From NCBI GenBank assembly GCA_015478585.1, contig JADMIM010000014.1, forward strand, positions 1 to 54,979: a stretch of DNA of 54,979 nucleotides, in the 5' to 3' direction. Source of the stretch: Thermaceae bacterium (GTDB lineage: Bacteria; Deinococcota; Deinococci; Deinococcales; Thermaceae). Both the position numbers and the translations under genes were made by a program. Shown one piece after another: positions 50,926-54,979 of the stretch (position 1 is the first letter of the stretch; each line of letters starts with the position of its first letter). The notes under the pieces are model-generated. The model worked only from the letters and a program-made list of their open reading frames with translations, made no database searches and was not told the DNA's origin.

Positions 50926-53223
50926 CTAGGCCAGCTTCAAACGGTGAAATAGGCCTACTTTAATCCAGTCCAGAACCAGGGCATAGAGCAGGGTTACCCC
51001 CAACAATCCGGCAATCAAGGTGGGGTTCAGGGGGCTCATCAGAATTCCCAAGCCTGCCAGCAAGCTCACCCCTAGCAAGTCGGCCAGACTGCTCAGAATC
51101 AGCCACTTGCCGGGCCTCGAGCCCCAGAAATGCCCCCGCTCTCGTACCAGGTATACGGTGGCCTGACCGCTAAATACCAGCATCAAAAAAATCAGGCTTT
51201 GCAACTGACCCAGCGGAAGCGCCAACCAATCCCGGCCCAGGTAGAAGATTCCGAAGGCAAATAGCAGCCAGCATCCAGCCAATACCAGCGCGGCTTGGGT
51301 CAGGCGATTCACCGCCCAGCGGTCGGGGGTTGGGGAGAATCCCACGTGGTCACTGGCGATAGACATGGTGACAAAGTCGTTGGCGAAGAGCAGTAGCAGT
51401 ACGAGTTGGGGAGTGGTCACGAAAACCCCCGTGAGCAAAAAACCCAACCCCAGGAAAAACCCGATCTGGAAAGTCTTAATGATTTTATTGAGGGTATACG
51501 TCAACATCCGCTGATAGATGCGTCGCCCTTCCTCCACAGCCGCTAGCACGTTGGTCAGACCGGGGTCGGTGAGCACCACGCTGGCAGCGGCTTTGGCTAC
51601 ATCGGTGGCGCTGGCAACCGCGATACCAACTTCGGCCTGTTTGAGGGCAGGGGCATCATTAACTCCGTCGCCAGTCATCCCAACCACATGCCCGGCTTGC
51701 TGGAAGGTCTGGATGAGTTGAAACTTGTCCTCGGGGTATACTCCGGCCAGAACGCTACAATCCGCAGCCATCTGGTCTAGAGTACAGACCTTACTGTTCA
51801 GGCCGATCTGGGTGGCCACACTGCGGGCAGTAGCGACCCCGTCGCCCGTCACCATCACCACCCGCACACCCAGGTTTTGCAGGCGTTGAACCAGAGCAGC
51901 GGAGTCGGGGCGGGGAGGGTCGGCTAGCCCAATCAAGCCTGCCAGTCGGGGTGGGGCTTGGGCTTTACCTACGGCCACGGCCAATACGCGGTTTCCCTCG
52001 GTGGCCAGCGCCTCGAGCTCGGCGCGGGGTTCTGGGCTGTGGGTCAGGGCAGCCAGGGTTTGGGGCGCACCCTTCATGACCCGCAATACTCCATCCCCAG
52101 AACGTACCGTTGCTTCCGAACGCTTGCTAGCGGGGTCGAAGGGTACGAAGCTGAGGGCCTCGAGGTCGGTTAGACCTCGAGCGCGAGCGGCCTCCAGAAT
52201 TGCCAAATCTAGGGGATCTTGGGTGGCTGCCTCCGAGGCCAGTGCCCCAAAACGCAGTACCTCATCCTCAGTAAAGGGCCTCAGGGCCACCACCTTTGAC
52301 ACGCTGAGCTGGTTCTGGGTCAGGGTGCCGGTCTTGTCGCTGCACAGCACGTCCATAGCCGCGGCCTCTTCGATAGCCGAGAGCCGCGTCACCAGCACCC
52401 CGCGCTGGGCCAGTTCCAGTGCTCCCAGGGCTGTCGCCAGGGTAAAGGTGGCAGGTAGCGCTGCTGGAACCGAGGCCACCAGCAGGATCAAGCAAAACGA
52501 TAGCACTTCCCCCAAGGGCAGCCCCCGCCACAAGGCGTACAGCACGATTGTCAGCACCAATACGCCGACCATCAGCAGCAACACCTTCACCACGCTCAAA
52601 ATGGTGCGCTCGAGGTGGCCTTGGCTGTGGGCTTCTTTGACCAAGGCTGCGGTCTGACCAAAGCGGGTCTGAGCAGCGGTGGCTTTTACCATCCCCTCGG
52701 CCTCGCCCCGGCGCAGCACCGTACCGGCCCAAACCTGCGCGCCGGGGCCAGCTTCTACCGGAACCGATTCCCCTGTGAGGGCCGACTGATCTACCAATAC
52801 CTGCCCCTGGCCTAGCTCGAGGTCGGCGGGCAGCACATCCCCCAGGCGCACCCTGACCCAATCCCCCGGCACCAGGCTTTCTGCCGCCAGGGTTTGCCAG
52901 ACCCCATCCCGCCGCACCCTGGCCTGCGGGGCCAGGCGACGTTTGAGCAGCGCCAGGGCATTTTGCGCCCGGCCTTCCTGGACGAAGCTGATGATGCTAT
53001 TAAAGACCAGCAGCACTCCCACGATAGCCGCCTGGAAAGGGCGACCCAGGAACAGCTCGAGGCCAATCGTAGCCTCGAGCATCCAGGGAATCGGCCCCCA
53101 GAACTTAGCCAGGAAAGCCAACCAGTAGCTAGGGCGCTCCTGGGGAAGCGTGTTAGGGCCATACTGCTCGAGCCGCCGAATGGCTTCCTGGCTGGAAAGC
53201 CCGAGAGGTTCGCTCACCGACAC
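50926..53223 (-). CDS. PMA-type (P3A) proton-translocating P-type ATPase
   Basis: A 765-residue P-type ATPase. Actuator loop SALTGESVPV, phosphorylation site CSDKTGTLT, nucleotide-domain segments (DPASKRSEATVRSGDGVLRVMKGAP), and hinge MVTGDGVATARSVATQIG and GMTGDGVNDAPALKQAEVGIAVASATDVAK are all intact. The stretch PATFTLATALGALELAQRGVLVTRLSAIEE matches plasma-membrane H+-ATPases. Ten membrane spans are expected. It pumps protons out, or possibly another cation; the lack of CPx or Ca-type residues supports the proton reading. Confidence 0.92.
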   Translation of the reverse strand: MSVSEPLGLSSQEAIRRLEQYGPNTLPQERPSYWLAFLAKFWGPIPWMLEATIGLELFLGRPFQAAIVGVLLVFNSIISFVQEGRAQNALALLKRRLAPQARVRRDGVWQTLAAESLVPGDWVRVRLGDVLPADLELGQGQVLVDQSALTGESVPVEAGPGAQVWAGTVLRRGEAEGMVKATAAQTRFGQTAALVKEAHSQGHLERTILSVVKVLLLMVGVLVLTIVLYALWRGLPLGEVLSFCLILLVASVPAALPATFTLATALGALELAQRGVLVTRLSAIEEAAAMDVLCSDKTGTLTQNQLSVSKVVALRPFTEDEVLRFGALASEAATQDPLDLAILEAARARGLTDLEALSFVPFDPASKRSEATVRSGDGVLRVMKGAPQTLAALTHSPEPRAELEALATEGNRVLAVAVGKAQAPPRLAGLIGLADPPRPDSAALVQRLQNLGVRVVMVTGDGVATARSVATQIGLNSKVCTLDQMAADCSVLAGVYPEDKFQLIQTFQQAGHVVGMTGDGVNDAPALKQAEVGIAVASATDVAKAAASVVLTDPGLTNVLAAVEEGRRIYQRMLTYTLNKIIKTFQIGFFLGLGFLLTGVFVTTPQLVLLLLFANDFVTMSIASDHVGFSPTPDRWAVNRLTQAALVLAGCWLLFAFGIFYLGRDWLALPLGQLQSLIFLMLVFSGQATVYLVRERGHFWGSRPGKWLILSSLADLLGVSLLAGLGILMSPLNPTLIAGLLGVTLLYALVLDWIKVGLFHRLKLA

Positions 53224-53235
53224 CGTTCACCTCGA

Positions 53236-53297
53236 GCCCAGTACCCGCGTTGCGGGGCGGCTATGCCGCTTGACTCCACACGCGAAGCGATTGGGGA
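53236..53297. repeat. Member of the GC-rich mosaic repeat family
   Basis: CCCGCGTTGCGGGGCGGC, then TATGCCGCTTGACTCC, then GCGAAGCG match the CTATGGCCCTTGACTCC module at 6395 and 6437. It fills the space upstream of the proton ATPase gene. Confidence 0.6.
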
Positions 53298-53325
53298 TAA
53301 GTGACGTTTATTCATGAAAATCGAT

Positions 53326-54408
53326 CTAAACCTCGCGGTAACGATCGCGGTGTAATAGCAACACTAGCCCGATACTGACATAAACCATCAGCAGACTGCT
53401 CCCGCCCTTGGAAATCAGCGGCAGAGTTATTCCCGTGACCGGGGCCAGGCCCAAAGTTACAGCAATATTGACCAGCATCTGAAAGGCCAACATGGACAGG
53501 ATACCGGTAATTACCAGCCGGTCTTCCAGCCGCACGCATTCTAAAATCATCCGTCCCAGCCGAAAGAGAAGCAGTGCATATAAGCCCAACAGGGCCACCG
53601 CTCCGGCCAGGCCCCATTCTTCGGCGAGTACCGAAAAGATAAAGTCGGTCTGCCGTTCGGGGACAAAGCCGAGCTGGGTCTGCGTGCCCTCGCCATAGCC
53701 CTTGCCCAAGAGCCCCCCTGAGCCGATGGCAATGGTGGATTGAATTTGCTGGAACCCCTTGCCCTGAGGGTCTTTGGAAAGGTCAAATAGAATCGTAACC
53801 CGCTCGCGCTGGTAGGGGTTGAGGTGCGGCCATACTATCGTGGGAACCAAAAGAACCGCTACCACCAGCCCCACCAGGATATGCCGCGTGGGCATCCCGC
53901 GCACGAACAACATCCCCAGAAAACCCGCCAGCAGCACCAGGGTTCCGCCCAGGTCGGGCTCGAGGAAAATCAGTCCCAAGATGGGAAGCGTCAGCAGGCT
54001 GGGCCACAGGTACTCAATTGGGCGCTCGAGGGGCCGGACGACCAAAATCCGGGCTAGAGTCAGCACCAATCCCAGTTTGGCAAGCTCGCTGGGTTGGAAG
54101 CTGACTGCGCCTACACCCAGCCAGGCTTTGGCCCCGTTTACCTGATGTCCTATCACCAATACCACCGCCAGCAGCACAATCGAGAGAATATACAGCGGAT
54201 AGGCCCAGGAGAATATCTGGCGGCGCGAGAAAAGCTGCAAGACGGTGGCTGCCAGTATTGACAGCACGGTGGAGACCAACTGTTGGATAAATACCCCCTG
54301 GGTGGGAGCGGCGCTGTAGAGGGTTATCAGCCCGACCAGATTAATCAGCAGAACCAGGCCAATGGTAGCCCAGTCATAAGCCAAGATCGGGATGCGGCGA
54401 GCAGTCAT
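53326..54408 (-). CDS. rodA: Rod-shape-determining SEDS protein
   Basis: A 360-residue SEDS-family peptidoglycan glycosyltransferase with about ten spans that builds the side wall with PBP2. Conserved blocks: RQIFSWAYPLYILSIVLLAVVLVIG, GVGAVSFQPSELAKLGL, GLIFLEPDLGGTLVLLAGF, KGYGEGTQTQLGFVPERQTDFIFSVLAEEWG and GITLPLISKGGSSLL. The PERQTDFIFSVLAEE motif distinguishes RodA from FtsW. mreBCD genes are not adjacent. Confidence 0.96.
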   Translation of the reverse strand: MTARRIPILAYDWATIGLVLLINLVGLITLYSAAPTQGVFIQQLVSTVLSILAATVLQLFSRRQIFSWAYPLYILSIVLLAVVLVIGHQVNGAKAWLGVGAVSFQPSELAKLGLVLTLARILVVRPLERPIEYLWPSLLTLPILGLIFLEPDLGGTLVLLAGFLGMLFVRGMPTRHILVGLVVAVLLVPTIVWPHLNPYQRERVTILFDLSKDPQGKGFQQIQSTIAIGSGGLLGKGYGEGTQTQLGFVPERQTDFIFSVLAEEWGLAGAVALLGLYALLLFRLGRMILECVRLEDRLVITGILSMLAFQMLVNIAVTLGLAPVTGITLPLISKGGSSLLMVYVSIGLVLLLHRDRYREV

Positions 54409-54544
54409 TGGATTAGTTTAGCCGCTGGGGGTGAGAGGGGTAATACCGGCTTCACAAAGATAGTATTCAAAGCTTTTTAGAGGCCCGTCTTTGGAAGTCT
54501 AAGTCGCTCCATGATGAGGTTGCCAGGGAGGATATTTTGCCACC

Positions 54545-54745
54545 TCATCCAGGTTAGCCGCAGAGCACTAGGCCCACCTGTTCCGGCAAAGCCCAGGTTA
54601 CGGGCAGAGCCCGTATGGCCTACGGCCACCCCCTTGGGCGCTGTGCGCCTGTAACGGGCCGGGCTTTGCCCGTGCGAGCACTAGGCCCACAGGGCCGGGC
54701 TTTGCCCGTGCGAGCGGCTATGCGCTGTGCGCACCCCCTCCAGCT
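54545..54745. repeat. GC-rich mosaic repeat array at the right end
   Basis: A patchwork of modules: GGCAAAGCCCAGGTTACGGG, TATGGCCTACGGCCA, GGGCCGGGCTTTGCCCGTGC (twice) and GCGAGC. Several match 34660-34800 in reverse. The modules are mostly inverted pairs (GGCAAAGCCC with GGGCTTTGCC). Bases 54409-54544 and 54746-54979 hold no gene; a 26-base copy of the GCGGTTTCCGC repeat is at 54887-54912. Confidence 0.7.
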
Positions 54746-54979
54746 CTTCTGCACTTTCTGTCCAATCTATACGGGGCGATGCTTCGACTCATTCTCCTAC
54801 TCTATCTTTTGCGTCATTCTGGCTGAGATTTGGTATGAGACAAGCATAGCAGCACAACCACCGTAGATTATCGTGCCGAGCACATCTATCGCGGTTTCCG
54901 CTATTTTTGCCGCAACTCATGGCGGCCAAAAATGAGCTTGGTACGCTCTTTCTATCGGAGTGGACTGCCGTTTTCTTTC

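Noticed and set aside
54545-54745. CRISPR array in the GC-rich repeats
   Set aside because: Repeats are unevenly spaced, differ in order and orientation, and lack uniform spacers; no cas gene is nearby.

Overview
The window looks like chromosomal DNA of a Meiothermus-like member of the Thermaceae. This is inferred from its GC-rich thermophile-type coding, the striking abundance of the hexamer CTCGAG, several near-leaderless genes, and protein styles typical of that group. No ribosomal RNA or tRNA was seen, so the taxonomy stays an inference.

Layout. 1-6.2 kb (minus strand): a LacI-type repressor followed by a family-5 solute-binding protein and an Opp/Dpp-type ABC transporter, probably for an oligosaccharide; the last ATPase runs off the left edge. 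6.6-13.2 kb: an aromatic amino acid decarboxylase, gatC, serS, an AT-rich orphan with a HEPN-like motif, a Uma2 nuclease, a DEAD-box helicase and a cupin. 13.6-23.5 kb (minus strand): the centrepiece, an eleven-gene operon read as suyA-suyB-(GDCCVxC protein)-slcC-comC-ABC transporter-isomerase-YihV-like kinase-YihT/LacD-like aldolase, facing a divergent GntR regulator. I read it as an import and degradation route for a sulfosugar, most likely sulfoquinovose. It would carry the sugar through a sulfo-Embden-Meyerhof branch, epimerise sulfolactate by two opposite dehydrogenases, and cleave it to pyruvate and sulfite.

24.3-31.6 kb: the wreck of a type IIL-like methylase gene, a toxin-antitoxin pair, and an amino-sugar operon (ABC importer, nanE with two compensating frameshifts, BadF-type kinase, murQ). 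31.8-34.6 kb: a truncated AraC regulator, a VOC protein, a short-chain dehydrogenase and a NapH-like iron-sulfur membrane protein. 34.9-39.8 kb: a C39 protease with TPRs, then ethanolamine utilisation (permease, eutB, eutC) with no microcompartment genes. 40.0-43.8 kb: a decayed ArsR/OsmC/TSUP locus, then an organoarsenical-resistance operon (arsR, DUF6428, arsN2, arsN1, MFS) with a clear leaderless promoter. 43.8-54.4 kb: a diguanylate cyclase, a flavodoxin, an AspT/YidE-type transporter, phosphofructokinase, a PMA-type proton ATPase and rodA.

The intergenic spaces hold three repeat systems: degenerate tandem tracts with a period of seven bases, short elements bounded by GCGGTTTTC/GAAAACCGC, and a mosaic GC-rich family. 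Gene decay is frequent (methylase, nanE, araC-like, osmC, arsR), so the accessory parts of the window appear to be turning over. All calls come from reading the sequence and remembered family features; no database search was run.
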